The notes beneath the pieces are model-generated. The model had not been told where the DNA came from and did not search any database. It was given only the letters and a program-made list of their open reading frames with translations. Shown here one piece after another: positions 44,444 through 53,815 of a stretch of 64,000 nucleotides of DNA. Both the position numbers and the translations under genes were made by a program. How positions within the stretch are numbered: position 1 is the first letter of the stretch; each line of letters begins with the position of its first letter. This DNA comes from Sporosalibacterium faouarense. GTDB lineage: Bacteria > Bacillota > Clostridia > Tissierellales > VENL01. The stretch lies in NCBI RefSeq assembly GCF_016765695.1, contig NZ_JAETGO010000059.1, forward strand, positions 18,252 to 82,251. Direction: 5' to 3'.

Positions 44444-45379
44444 TTGATTAAAAGGCCTACCTTGCTCATAGTTATGTGTGTTTTAATTTTTTCTGGATGC
44501 AGTAGACAAGAATATTTAAGTAATAGTTTAGTTCAAAACACCAATAATAGTATCTATGATTACAATATGAAGAGAGATTTACTTTGCCTTATGATAGCAT
44601 ATCCAAACTTCATAATAGATGTAGAACAAAACAATGGGAAAGTCTATATTAAATTAAAATCTGGAATGAAGGTTCTATACGATGATAAAAAACAGAAAAA
44701 TTTCTCAAGTAAGCTCCAAAACCCAGATATACAGGATATGATGGAACAACCATATCCATTAGGAAAAGTCAATAAACTTATGGATGAAAACTTTGATCCT
44801 GGTAGAATTAGAGTGTATCCTATTTTAAAGGAAGTATATGGCTCAAATAAATCAGCTATTGAGTCAAATTTAAGTCAAGTAAGTATAGGGTATAAAAGAT
44901 ATGCATTTAATAATACAAATAATGCAGCTAAAGAGCTTAAAGCTGCCATAGAAGAATTGAATGTACTGTCTAGGAATAACTGGAAAATCAGCACTAATAT
45001 TGCTCCATCTAGCGGGACTTACAATTATAGGTATATATCAGGTACAGGAAGACTAAGTCCCCATGCTTTTGGGATAGCAGTTGACTTAAAAAGAGATAAT
45101 AGAGATTATTGGAAATGGGCAACGAAGGAACAGGGCGAAGAAAGGATAAAAGAATATCCCGTAGAGATAGTCAATGTTTTTGAAAAGCATAACTTTGTAT
45201 GGGGTGGTAAATGGAGTCATTTTGATATTTTACATTTTGAGTATAGACCGGAGATTATTTTAAAAGCAAGGTATTTTGGTAAAGAGATAGATACTAGTAA
45301 ATCATGGTATGATGGAGTGGAATTAAACAAGGAAAAAAACAGAGAATATATACAACTTATAGAGAAGGCTATAGAATAA
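44444..45379 (+). CDS. M15-family D,D-carboxypeptidase lipoprotein (VanY-like)
   Basis: 311 residues from TTG. A signal peptide with lipobox FSGC (about residue 19) indicates an extracellular lipoprotein. The C-terminal peptidase domain has zinc and catalytic residues in RLSPHAFGIAVDLKRD (HxxGxAxD motif) and WSHFDILHFEYRPE. M15 enzymes trim D-Ala-D-Ala or other D,D/L,D bonds in peptidoglycan stem peptides. About 130 residues between the lipobox and the domain are not recognised. It is downstream of the VanZ-RDD and EamA genes but separated by 115 bp. Confidence 0.88.
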   Translation: MIKRPTLLIVMCVLIFSGCSRQEYLSNSLVQNTNNSIYDYNMKRDLLCLMIAYPNFIIDVEQNNGKVYIKLKSGMKVLYDDKKQKNFSSKLQNPDIQDMMEQPYPLGKVNKLMDENFDPGRIRVYPILKEVYGSNKSAIESNLSQVSIGYKRYAFNNTNNAAKELKAAIEELNVLSRNNWKISTNIAPSSGTYNYRYISGTGRLSPHAFGIAVDLKRDNRDYWKWATKEQGEERIKEYPVEIVNVFEKHNFVWGGKWSHFDILHFEYRPEIILKARYFGKEIDTSKSWYDGVELNKEKNREYIQLIEKAIE

Positions 45380-45429
45380 GTTTATATAATCTTATTGAAT
45401 TAAATATAATTAAACTTTGAAGGCTAAAA

Positions 45430-45465
45430 AGGATCGATAAGTAGTATCAATCGATCCTCTTTTAT
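45430..45465. terminator. Terminator between the VanY-like gene and the DMT transporter
   Basis: AGGATCGAT / ATCGATCCT stem around an 11-base loop (45430-45458) followed by CTTTTA; an A run on the other side allows use by the converging gene. Confidence 0.78.
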
Positions 45466-45509
45466 TATTGTAATAGATTGATGTCAGCTGCTTCAATAAA
45501 ATATATAAT

Positions 45510-46415
45510 TCATGAAGCAATGTCGTCGACAATATCATTTTGTGCAGCAATTGTTCTATCATTTCTAACGAAAAGTAAAATTCCAATTATTACAGTTAAT
45601 CCACCTATTATATTCCACGAGGAAGGAACTTCATTAAAAATAATAAATGCCGAAATAGACGCGAAAACAGGCTCTCCTAAAATAGCTGTTGATAAAAAAG
45701 TAGTTTTAACATACTCAAGTGACCAATTGAATATGCTATGACCTAAAATAGTAGGGAAAACAGCTAGAGCTATAAATATAAGCCATTCCTTAGATGAATA
45801 TGGATATATAGGAACATTAGAAATTAATGCAAGGATAAAAAGAGCTATAGTACAGGATAAGTAAACTATGAAGGTATATGTAGTAGCAGAAAGATTTTTT
45901 CTTGCGACCTTTCCTATCATCATGTAAAAAGAAACAAAAAGTGCTCCAAGTACAGCAAGTATATTTCCATATGTGGCATTTCCACCGGCACTATAATCTC
46001 CCAAAGATATAATAATGCTTCCTAATAAAGCAATCAGTATACTGAGAATAATCCTCAGACTCACCTTTTCTTTTAAAAAAAGATACCCGCCAAAGACAAT
46101 AAAAATTGGATGAATAGTGACTAAGACTGTAGAGCTTGCTATTGAAGTATATTCAATAGATGTAATCCAGGAAGCAAAATGAAGAGCTAAGAAAACACCA
46201 CTTATGATTGATAAAGAAAGTGTTTTTCTTTTAATTTGCTTTATTTCATCAGATTTTTTGTAAACCATAATTGGAAGCACTAATAAGGTTGAAAATAACA
46301 TTCTATAGAAGGCGATTGCTAAGGGAGAAGCTTCAGAGAGTTTAATTAAAATAGCAGAGAAGGATACAAATATTACCCCTATTGTAACCGCTAACTTTGG
46401 ATTAATTTTTATCAA
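45510..46415 (-). CDS. DMT-superfamily (EamA) transporter
   Basis: 301 residues, ten predicted membrane helices in two EamA repeats. Landmarks include the opening VTIGVIFVSFSAILIKLSEA, the end-of-repeat-1 segment PIFIVFGGYLFLKEKVSLRI and the repeat-2 counterpart GEPVFASISAFIIFNEVPSS. It probably exports an amino acid or other small metabolite across the membrane. The ribosome-binding site is GGAGG. Transcribed alone, divergent from the GNAT gene at 46657. Confidence 0.9.
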   Translation of the reverse strand: MIKINPKLAVTIGVIFVSFSAILIKLSEASPLAIAFYRMLFSTLLVLPIMVYKKSDEIKQIKRKTLSLSIISGVFLALHFASWITSIEYTSIASSTVLVTIHPIFIVFGGYLFLKEKVSLRIILSILIALLGSIIISLGDYSAGGNATYGNILAVLGALFVSFYMMIGKVARKNLSATTYTFIVYLSCTIALFILALISNVPIYPYSSKEWLIFIALAVFPTILGHSIFNWSLEYVKTTFLSTAILGEPVFASISAFIIFNEVPSSWNIIGGLTVIIGILLFVRNDRTIAAQNDIVDDIAS

Positions 46416-46656
46416 TTTTAATCTCCTCCATATAAAAATTGTCGAATTATAATATTAAGTTAGCAAAGTAATTATACATTATAATATAATTATATCTCAT
46501 TTTAATAATATCTTTAATAAATTTTAATATATAATTTTCTTTATGATAAATTAATCCTGTAAGAAAATTTGTCCTATGAATAAGAAGGAAAAAAAGTAAA
46601 TTAATAGAAATGTAGATATTATATAGAGTGTGTGAAATTATGAATGGAGTGAAATT

Positions 46657-47409
46657 ATGATAAAAGAAGTACAAAGAAATGATAAGATTCTAGGATTGTT
46701 AAAAGAAAATATAATATTAAACCAAAATATAATTGCAATCATTAATAATGTTCCTAAAGCTAAAATATATGTAGATAATACAGATAATCCCACAGGAGTT
46801 TTTGTTAAAAATGGTTATTTTCATTATATATACACGAGAAATAACGACTTTATTGATGATGTGTGCAATAACTTTTTTAAAGAGGGCTTCTTTGGTTTGT
46901 CTGCAGTTGAAAAGTCTATAGCTGATAAGATTATTAGTAAGTATGAAGTAGATTGGATTAACCCATGTCGATTATATTATCTTCCTGAAGACAAACTGGA
47001 TAGAGGATTAAGAAAAAATAAAGTGGAAAGATTGAGACTAAATGATGCCAAAATTATAGATGGATTTTATGAATATAGTAACCCAGGCACTTTAGATGAT
47101 ATAAAGAATAATATAGAAAGAAGACCAAGTTCAGCTATTTACATAGGAGATGAATTAGTTAGTTGGGTTTTAGTTCATAATGATAACTCTATGGGGATAA
47201 TGTATACTAAAGAAGAACATAGAGGAAAGGGGTATGCAATAGATGTAACCATTGATTTGGCATCAAAGATAATTGATAATGGAGATATACCATTTGTTCA
47301 TATAGTTGAAGGTAATTACAAATCAGAAGGACTCGCTGCTAAATGTGGTTTTCAAAAGCATGATCAAGTTATTTGGGGAGGTATAGTGGCTGGAACACCA
47401 AAACAATAA
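46657..47409 (+). CDS. GNAT-family acetyltransferase (FR47-like)
   Basis: 250 residues. The N-terminal ~120 residues resemble the extra domain of FR47/GCN5-like enzymes, and the acetyl-CoA-binding core is in the last third: SWVLVHNDNSMGIMYTKEEH then RGKGYAIDVTIDLASKII (the R-G-K-G-Y loop), followed by EGNYKSEGLAAKCGFQKHDQ. The acceptor is unknown. The start has only a moderate ribosome-binding site (GGAGTG). It is monocistronic. Confidence 0.85.
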   Translation: MIKEVQRNDKILGLLKENIILNQNIIAIINNVPKAKIYVDNTDNPTGVFVKNGYFHYIYTRNNDFIDDVCNNFFKEGFFGLSAVEKSIADKIISKYEVDWINPCRLYYLPEDKLDRGLRKNKVERLRLNDAKIIDGFYEYSNPGTLDDIKNNIERRPSSAIYIGDELVSWVLVHNDNSMGIMYTKEEHRGKGYAIDVTIDLASKIIDNGDIPFVHIVEGNYKSEGLAAKCGFQKHDQVIWGGIVAGTPKQ

Positions 47410-47450
47410 CTATACTTATGTATCTGATATCTACGATAGAGGCTAATAAC

Positions 47451-48548
47451 TTATTTAGTTAAATTATTAGATGGTTTTATACCTTTGACTTTAGCAGTTA
47501 ATAGAACAGCAATTGGAAGTATAATTTCAAATGGTAGGAAAAAGATAGTCCAATATTTTCCGCCCCATTCAAATAAATGTGTTATATCTGTATAGACAAA
47601 AAGGGATGAAGATAACATTAATAAACCAAGAGGAGTTACTAGACTATTATTTTTATTTAAATTGACTATTTTAGAAACTCCTCTACTAACAACATAAAGG
47701 CATATAGCAATTTTTAAAAAGCCTGCTAAAATAAATGATATGGAAATTATAATTTCAAGTCTTTGTAGAAAGTTACCAATATTAATTCTACCTACTACTT
47801 CATAGCTGGGAAAGTACCTTGTTGTATAGGTGGTAACTCCTCCTACAAGTATAATTGTTAGTGAATTAACTAAGATAAAAAGAGTAGCTCCTAAGATACC
47901 CTTTATATAAACTCCTTTAGAAAAATTTCTACAGCTAGAATACGAAAATATAGCGAATAAAGTGATAATCTCTCCATAAGGGAAAGCTATAGTATTTGCT
48001 GTTGCTTTTAGTAAAGAATATAGATCAGTTTGGAACATTGGTTGGAGATTGGCTATTTGCATCTTAGGAATTAGAAACAAAATACTAATTATTATTAAGA
48101 AAATAATGGGCTTTAGCATTAACTCTCCATATCTTCCAATAACTTCAATTCCATCTTTACTTATCCAAATAGAAAGTATAATAATAAATATCATAGGTAT
48201 AGACATAGGGGTTTCAGGAAAGCCAATTGTGTTAATAAATTCTCCAAAAGCTCGCAGTACAGATAATCCATTAAAAAAGACAAAAGCTACAAAGATAAAA
48301 TTAATTAGTCTACCAATAATACGTCCAAACAGAAGAAAATTAATGTCGAATAAAGATTTATCTGGAAAAAGTTTATGGATATACATGAATAATAAAGAAA
48401 ATATAGAAATAAATGCAAAGGTTAATAATATTGCAATCCAAAAGTCTTTTTTAGCAGAGGCCGCGATTGCAAAAATGAAAGTATCAGCTGTTAGAAATAA
48501 AATTATTAAGGCTATAGCTTGCTTTTTAGATATTACAGTTTTATTCAT
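47451..48548 (-). CDS. Germinant-receptor B subunit (GerAB/GerKB-type permease), copy 2
   Basis: 365 residues from ATG 48548 (GGGAGGAAT upstream, inside the end of the previous gene). Ten hydrophobic segments and the opening ISKKQAIALIILFLTADTFI match the endospore germination permease family in the APC superfamily. B subunits sit in the spore inner membrane and bind the germinant amino acid or sugar. It overlaps the preceding B gene by 8 bp and is the last gene of a six-gene operon. It differs clearly in sequence from the first copy. Confidence 0.9.
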   Translation of the reverse strand: MNKTVISKKQAIALIILFLTADTFIFAIAASAKKDFWIAILLTFAFISIFSLLFMYIHKLFPDKSLFDINFLLFGRIIGRLINFIFVAFVFFNGLSVLRAFGEFINTIGFPETPMSIPMIFIIILSIWISKDGIEVIGRYGELMLKPIIFLIIISILFLIPKMQIANLQPMFQTDLYSLLKATANTIAFPYGEIITLFAIFSYSSCRNFSKGVYIKGILGATLFILVNSLTIILVGGVTTYTTRYFPSYEVVGRINIGNFLQRLEIIISISFILAGFLKIAICLYVVSRGVSKIVNLNKNNSLVTPLGLLMLSSSLFVYTDITHLFEWGGKYWTIFFLPFEIILPIAVLLTAKVKGIKPSNNLTK

Positions 48549-49647
48549 CACTATTCCTCCCTGACTTAATTTTTGAGCTTTTTCTAATCTCAGCAATAAT
48601 AAAAACTATTATTGGCAGTATAGCTTGGAAAAGAAAAGCGTAGTATGGCCATATTTCATCAGCCCAGGCTATTTGTTCCATTACATTATCGTAGATTAAA
48701 TATGAGAAGTTTATCATCAAAAGACCCATAGGAAAAATAACACTTCTGTAGTCTTTAAGATTGAAGACCTTTGCAATTCCGTTGCTACAGGCCATGAGAC
48801 AAACACTTATCTTTACAAATCCTCCAGTTACTGCTGCAATAAGAACTAATATTTCTAGCCTTTGCAAGAAATCTCCCAATCCAATTTTTGTAGCTACACT
48901 ATGATTGGGAAAATAGCTAGCTTTATATAAATCTGGACCTAAAACTAAAATCTCTACTAATGAAATGCCTGCCAAAGGTATTCCTCCAATAAATAAACCA
49001 GAAAGAAATACCTTGTAGGATGATTTTCTATTACTTAGGCAGAAAAATATCATTGTGAGTATAACAACCTCTCCAAAGGGAAAGGAGAACGCAGAAAATG
49101 TACCCTTTAAAATTGCTTTTGAGCCGTTATAAAATAAAGGAAGAATATTATTAAAATCCATTTTAGGTATTAATAACAATGTTACTAAAGTGGGAGCAGG
49201 AGCATTAAATATAAAAAAAATCCATGACCATCTTCCCAATACTTCTATACCTTCTTTAACAACCCAAACTCCAAGTAATCCTAGAAATATCATGGGTACA
49301 ATCATAGGAGTTTCTGGGAACGAAACAGTTATTATAAATGAACCAAAATTTCTTAGAACTAATACTCCAAGATGGAAAGCAAACCAAGAGAAAAGTAAAC
49401 ATAGAAATTTTCCTATCCACTTGCCAAAAACAATTATTAGGATATCAAATAAATCTTTATTAGGGTACAGAGAAAGAATTCTAGAGTAAATTAGAAAAAT
49501 AGGTATTGTAAATACTATAGCTAATAAAATTGAAATCCATAGGTCACTACCGGCATCAGTTGCTGTAGGTAATATTAAACTACTACCAAATATAAAAAGC
49601 ACGATTAAGCTAATGGCAGATTTATTTGATATTATTTCTTTATTCAT
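48541..49647 (-). CDS. Germinant-receptor B subunit (GerAB/GerKB-type permease), copy 1
   Basis: 368 residues, about ten hydrophobic segments. It begins MNKEIISNKSAISLIVLFIF and contains SFPETPMIVPMIFLGLLGVW and EGIEVLGRWSW, shared in pattern with the second copy (GFPETPMSIPMIF, GIEVIGRYGEL). The two B genes are therefore diverged paralogues in one operon, possibly giving two ligand specificities (inference). The ribosome-binding site is AGGAGG. It starts 19 bp after the C-subunit stop. Confidence 0.9.
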   Translation of the reverse strand: MNKEIISNKSAISLIVLFIFGSSLILPTATDAGSDLWISILLAIVFTIPIFLIYSRILSLYPNKDLFDILIIVFGKWIGKFLCLLFSWFAFHLGVLVLRNFGSFIITVSFPETPMIVPMIFLGLLGVWVVKEGIEVLGRWSWIFFIFNAPAPTLVTLLLIPKMDFNNILPLFYNGSKAILKGTFSAFSFPFGEVVILTMIFFCLSNRKSSYKVFLSGLFIGGIPLAGISLVEILVLGPDLYKASYFPNHSVATKIGLGDFLQRLEILVLIAAVTGGFVKISVCLMACSNGIAKVFNLKDYRSVIFPMGLLMINFSYLIYDNVMEQIAWADEIWPYYAFLFQAILPIIVFIIAEIRKSSKIKSGRNSDE

Positions 49648-49666
49648 TTGATTTCCTCCTGAAACA

Positions 49667-50830
49667 TTAATCCCTAATGATTATGGGCTTAGATGAATTT
49701 GAGCTTCCTCTTATTTTAAAATCAACTGTGACATTTACTTCTAACTCAGAATAATATTTTTCCCAATTCTCTTTAATTTCACTTTTCCACATATCAGGAA
49801 TCTCTTTTTTAACTATACTTCTGAATCCTAGAATATCACTTTGATATCCTAATTGGAGTTTCTTGATCAAGAGTTCGATATCTCTTTGAATTTGTTTTTC
49901 TATTATATTTTCTATTTTTGACTTCTCATCTGGGTCTGATATATCTATATTTCCGCTAAATTCTCCAATATTGCCAGATGTGTTAATATCTAAATAAATA
50001 ACTATATTTTCATCCTTAAGTTTTAATTTTTGTTTTGTTTTATTATGAAAAATTTCTAAATTCAGTTCTTTAATATTAAGATTTTCTTTATGACTAATAT
50101 CTAAATTGTAAACTCCACCTTTAAGCTTATTGGTAATCCATAAAAAGTATTTAGTTTCATTTTTATCAAGCCATCCTACTAGCTTATCCCCTTTAAATAC
50201 AGTAGTACCTTCTATGGTTTGAGTTTCATCATATATGCCTAGCTTTACGCCTGGACAAGTAGGAGAATTTACTTCTGAATACAAATCTTTAATAAACATC
50301 CATGCAGCAACCCTATGAAAATTTGAACTACTCTCTTCGTTTTCTAGGGTAGTTTCTAAACTATAGGAGACAACTCTCTGAGGGGCTATGGATTTACTTG
50401 TTAAGATTTCCCGCGCCGTATCTTCTTTAGAAATTAACAGTAATAGTTCACTTCTCATCTCTGGGTCTCTACTTATCATATCTAAAACAGGAACTATTCC
50501 TCTTTTAGCAATTTCCTCACTGACAATAACAACAGTAGCATTGCTCCAGTAAAGTCTTTTTCCACTTTCTGTGATTGTATTTCTGATAGCATCAAATATG
50601 GTAGCTCCATTTGATACAAAAGTTTCACCTGTCATCTTTTCTTCATTCTCGTCAGCTATAGTTTTAATAACTTCTACAGTGAGTATATATTCTTTATTAG
50701 TTTTATCATAATCTATAGCCACACCAGTTACTATTCTAAAATCGTTAATTTCCCTATAGTTCCAGCAACCAGTTAAGAAGTTAAAACTAAAGGAGATTAT
50801 TAATATCAGAAAGGTTACTTTATACTTCAT
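49667..50830 (-). CDS. Ger(x)C family germination lipoprotein, copy 2
   Basis: 387 residues. The signal peptide ends at lipobox LTGC (C22), followed by the hallmark WNYREINDF and VTGVAIDYDKTNKEY. The middle (ARTILTSKSIAP-like AREILTSKSIAPQRVVS) and the C-terminal three-domain fold, with DLLVKLQ-type helix (IELLIKKLQLGYQSDILGF), match the Ger(x)C family. C subunits are lipid-anchored on the outer face of the spore inner membrane and complete the receptor. It follows the small membrane gene at 50854 by 23 bp. Confidence 0.93.
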   Translation of the reverse strand: MKYKVTFLILIISFSFNFLTGCWNYREINDFRIVTGVAIDYDKTNKEYILTVEVIKTIADENEEKMTGETFVSNGATIFDAIRNTITESGKRLYWSNATVVIVSEEIAKRGIVPVLDMISRDPEMRSELLLLISKEDTAREILTSKSIAPQRVVSYSLETTLENEESSSNFHRVAAWMFIKDLYSEVNSPTCPGVKLGIYDETQTIEGTTVFKGDKLVGWLDKNETKYFLWITNKLKGGVYNLDISHKENLNIKELNLEIFHNKTKQKLKLKDENIVIYLDINTSGNIGEFSGNIDISDPDEKSKIENIIEKQIQRDIELLIKKLQLGYQSDILGFRSIVKKEIPDMWKSEIKENWEKYYSELEVNVTVDFKIRGSSNSSKPIIIRD

Positions 50831-50853
50831 ATCAACACTTCTTTTCTAAATTA

Positions 50854-51060
50854 TTAATATATAAAAGAATCAACTATTTTTTCAATAGGAATAATTGGAC
50901 TAGGTACTTTTACTCCTAAGCTTAATAATAGGCTTAGAATGAACGCAGTAAGAAAAAGAACTGAAAAAACCATTACTTCACTTTTTTCTCCATTATTGAC
51001 CAATGGAACAACTTCTATAAATCCCACTATTAAATAAGCTAAAATCACTAATATGAACAT
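50854..51060 (-). CDS. Small two-helix membrane protein, likely germinant-receptor D subunit
   Basis: 68 residues with two hydrophobic helices (FILVILAYLIVGFIEVVPLV and VFSVLFLTAFILSLLLSLGV) joined by a short charged turn. It lies inside the receptor operon, 2 bp after one C gene. Small two-helix D subunits are known within Bacillus and Clostridium germinant-receptor operons and tune germination; this protein fits by size, topology and place. Sequence identity to known D proteins cannot be tested here. Confidence 0.75.
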   Translation of the reverse strand: MFILVILAYLIVGFIEVVPLVNNGEKSEVMVFSVLFLTAFILSLLLSLGVKVPSPIIPIEKIVDSFIY

Positions 51061-51062
51061 TA

Positions 51063-52229
51063 CTAACCTCCTACTGTAATAGGCTTTGATCTAATAGCAC
51101 TACCTCTAACCTTTACTTGAACATTAATTTCAGTATTTAAATCTTGAAAATTTTCAGGCCAATTATCCTTTAATTGATTCCACAATTTTGGTTTTTTTTC
51201 TGAAATAAGTTTGCCAAAGCCAAAGATATCTGATTTATACTGCTGTTGGACTTTAGTAATAAGACCGTTTAGTTGATTTTTAATTTCTTTTTCCGTATTC
51301 TTAATAAGAATATTTCTGTATTTTTCATCTATAAAGTTGATTTCTCCACCTATTTCAGCTATATTTACTGTTATAGATACATCAATGCTCATTACAATTT
51401 TATCATCAACATATTTTGGAGTAATTTTTGTTTTGTTATCAAAGATTTCTAAAGAAATCATTATTGGCTCATTATTGATAATCTCTCTTTCGGTTATTAG
51501 TCCACCCTTTAATTTATTAATTATCATTAAATGATTTCTAGCTTCTATACCATTTAAATAGCCTACTAATACTCCATCTTTAAAAATTCCGCATCCAGAT
51601 ATTTCATCAGATAACCTGTTGCTTTCCTCAATAGTTTTAATAGTAGGAAGAGTAGGAGATATTCCTGGCTCAGCTAAATCAGTAACAAACTCCCATAATG
51701 TAATAGCACGATATTTAGAGACGCTTGATTCATTTAATAAAGCATCTTCAATATAGAATGAAGTTATATTTTCAGCTTCAATATCAGAAGTTAAAATTTC
51801 ACTAGGACTTTTATCTTGTGAAATCATTAAGAAAATATCATGTCTAGGCTCTGGATCTCTGTTAAACCAGTCGACTATAGTTATCAGTTCATCTTTGTTT
51901 TTGACTAAAGATTCACTAAGTATTATTACTTTTGCATGTCCCCAGAAGAGCTTCATTCCAGATTTGCTTACGGTATTTCTAATTGCATCAAAGAAATTTT
52001 CACCCTTATCAGTTATCATTCTAGATAGAACTTTAATCTCTGCTCCAGAAGCACTAGGATATAGAATCTCTGAAGTTACAATAATTGAGTCAGTATCTTC
52101 TTCGTAATCAACAGCTATACCTGCCACTATTGCTATATCCTCAATCTCTTTATAGTTCCAACAACTAGAAGATATAAGGAGATTCAGAGTCAGGAGCAAG
52201 ACTAATAAAAAAACTTTCAATTTTTTCAT
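51063..52229 (-). CDS. Ger(x)C family germination lipoprotein, copy 1
   Basis: 388 residues. A hydrophobic signal is followed by C23 and the family hallmark CWNYKEIEDIAIVAGIAVDY. The lipobox reads SSSC, weaker than the standard LxGC of the other copy. The rest keeps the Ger(x)C pattern (SDKGENFFDAIR-like ITDKGENFFDAIRNTVSKSG, SPSEILTSDIEAENITSF, LITKVQQQYKSDIFGFG). It starts 4 bp after the A gene and ends 2 bp before the D gene, so all are co-translated. Confidence 0.92.
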   Translation of the reverse strand: MKKLKVFLLVLLLTLNLLISSSCWNYKEIEDIAIVAGIAVDYEEDTDSIIVTSEILYPSASGAEIKVLSRMITDKGENFFDAIRNTVSKSGMKLFWGHAKVIILSESLVKNKDELITIVDWFNRDPEPRHDIFLMISQDKSPSEILTSDIEAENITSFYIEDALLNESSVSKYRAITLWEFVTDLAEPGISPTLPTIKTIEESNRLSDEISGCGIFKDGVLVGYLNGIEARNHLMIINKLKGGLITEREIINNEPIMISLEIFDNKTKITPKYVDDKIVMSIDVSITVNIAEIGGEINFIDEKYRNILIKNTEKEIKNQLNGLITKVQQQYKSDIFGFGKLISEKKPKLWNQLKDNWPENFQDLNTEINVQVKVRGSAIRSKPITVGG

Positions 52230-52233
52230 TAAC

Positions 52234-53775
52234 TTACCTCCTTCTAGTCACTGTGTAGTCACTTTGACGTTCTGAATCTTTCTTACCAATTAGTTTTGGT
52301 CTAAAGTGCATTAGCCACCAAGGGGCCCTAATGGCTGTATCTTTTACATCTTCATCGGTTATAGAAGTAAAATTGAGCATATATGGTATTCCAAAGGAAC
52401 GCATAGATAATAGATGTATAAATAAACCAATCACACCAAATATATAGCCATATAAGCCTAGAAAAGCCGACAAGAATAAAAATATAGTTCTCATAATTAT
52501 TAATGAACCAAGCATTTTAGGGATTAAGAAATTAGAAATACCTGTTAGGGCTATAACTATAACTATAGGAGCACTAACAAACCTAGCTTCAACTGCTGCT
52601 TGACCCAATATAACAGCCCCCACAAAGCTAATAGCAGATCCAACGGGAGAAGGAAGTCTGACTCCACCCTCTCGTAAAATCTCAAAGGCTATTAACATAA
52701 ACAATGCTTCCACAATAGTTGGAAATGGAACACCTTCTCTAGACGCAGAGATACTTAGTAATAAAGGAGTCGGTATCATTTCCTGATGGAAGGTAGTTAA
52801 AGCTATATATAGAGCAGGAACGCTTGTAGAAATAAAAAAGCCTAAATATTTCAGCCACCTATTAATAGTTGAGTAGTAAAAGTTGGTATAATAGTCTTCA
52901 TTAAATTGGAAGTACTCTATAAAAATATATGGAAGAGTTAGAACATGGGGAGTTCCGTCAACTAATAAAGCTACCCTTCCTTCCAATAATTTAGCAGCCA
53001 CAACATCGGGACGTTCAGTATTTCCTATAGTTTTAAAGGGAGATAATGGAGAATCCTTAATTAGTTCTTCTATATATCCAGATTCTAATATTCCATCGAT
53101 ATCAATGCCTTCAATCCTTTTGTTAAGCTCTTTAACTATTTTTTCAGAGGCTAGACCTTCAATATAGCAAATGCATACCCTAGTTTTGGTTCTATTACCT
53201 ACTTCTTTAAATCTGAATTTAAGGTCAGGATTTCTAATTTTTCGTCTAATTAATGTATAATTTACTTCTATTGATTCAATAAAGCCTTCTTTTGGACCTC
53301 TAATTACTCTTTCGGCTTCGGGTTCGGTAATAGATCTTTGATGCCATTCCTTTGTACAGATTAATATTGCTTCGTCTACGCCATCTATCAGTAAAATAGT
53401 ATTACCGTAAAATAGGAAACCAAAAATTTCATCTAAATCACTTGTCCTTCTATTGTCACATGTTATTATTATTTTTTTTAGTAGAAGATCTATTCTTTTT
53501 TTTGGTGGAACATCAGTAGAAAATTCTTTTTGACGAATAGCTTTAATTACATAATCATCAATTGTTGTCATCTTAGCAAGATTTTTATCAAAAATAATGC
53601 AAAACTTAACACTATCTTTAGACTTGCTTTCAAATTCTCTATAGATAATCGTATCGTCATTATTTAATATTGATTGGAATAATTGTATGTTTTTATCTAG
53701 AGATTTTGACAATGAATACTTTTCATGTTTAACAGGCTGTTTACCTAAAATCTTATCTTTGATAATTCTAAACAT
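52234..53775 (-). CDS. Germinant-receptor A subunit (GerA/GerKA family)
   Basis: 513 residues from ATG 53775 (AAAGGTGA upstream; the frame to 53814 lacks a site). A soluble N-terminal half of about 280 residues (SLDKNIQLFQSILNNDDTII, GNTILLIDGVDEAIL, AERVIRGPKEGFIESIE) precedes about five membrane helices with PFPTIVEALFMLIAFEILRE and GVRLPSPVGSAISFVGAVIL. All are hallmarks of GerAA-type ion-channel-forming subunits of spore germinant receptors. It is the first gene of the operon A-C-D-C-B-B and is transcribed in the forespore if the sigma-G-like promoter is real. Confidence 0.95.
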   Translation of the reverse strand: MFRIIKDKILGKQPVKHEKYSLSKSLDKNIQLFQSILNNDDTIIYREFESKSKDSVKFCIIFDKNLAKMTTIDDYVIKAIRQKEFSTDVPPKKRIDLLLKKIIITCDNRRTSDLDEIFGFLFYGNTILLIDGVDEAILICTKEWHQRSITEPEAERVIRGPKEGFIESIEVNYTLIRRKIRNPDLKFRFKEVGNRTKTRVCICYIEGLASEKIVKELNKRIEGIDIDGILESGYIEELIKDSPLSPFKTIGNTERPDVVAAKLLEGRVALLVDGTPHVLTLPYIFIEYFQFNEDYYTNFYYSTINRWLKYLGFFISTSVPALYIALTTFHQEMIPTPLLLSISASREGVPFPTIVEALFMLIAFEILREGGVRLPSPVGSAISFVGAVILGQAAVEARFVSAPIVIVIALTGISNFLIPKMLGSLIIMRTIFLFLSAFLGLYGYIFGVIGLFIHLLSMRSFGIPYMLNFTSITDEDVKDTAIRAPWWLMHFRPKLIGKKDSERQSDYTVTRRR

Positions 53776-53815
53776 AAAATCACCTTTATTTCTATAAAAT
53801 ATAAATCTTAACAAA

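Noticed and set aside
44328..45379. A complete vancomycin-resistance cluster
   Set aside because: VanZ-like and VanY-like proteins occur, but there is no VanH, VanA/B ligase, VanX or VanRS; the ATP-grasp ligase 8 kb away is not of the D-Ala-D-Lac type as far as I can see.
45478..45741. Plus-strand frame over the DMT transporter
   Set aside because: It is antisense to a clear EamA gene, has no ribosome-binding site and no recognisable domain.
46447..46674. 75-codon minus-strand frame in the gap before the GNAT gene
   Set aside because: Composition is typical of random AT-rich DNA (mostly I, N, Y, F); it overlaps the start of the GNAT gene and has no ribosome-binding site.
48049..48564. 171-codon plus-strand frame inside the GerB genes
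   Set aside because: A long but antisense shadow of AT-rich permease codons; no family resemblance or start signal.
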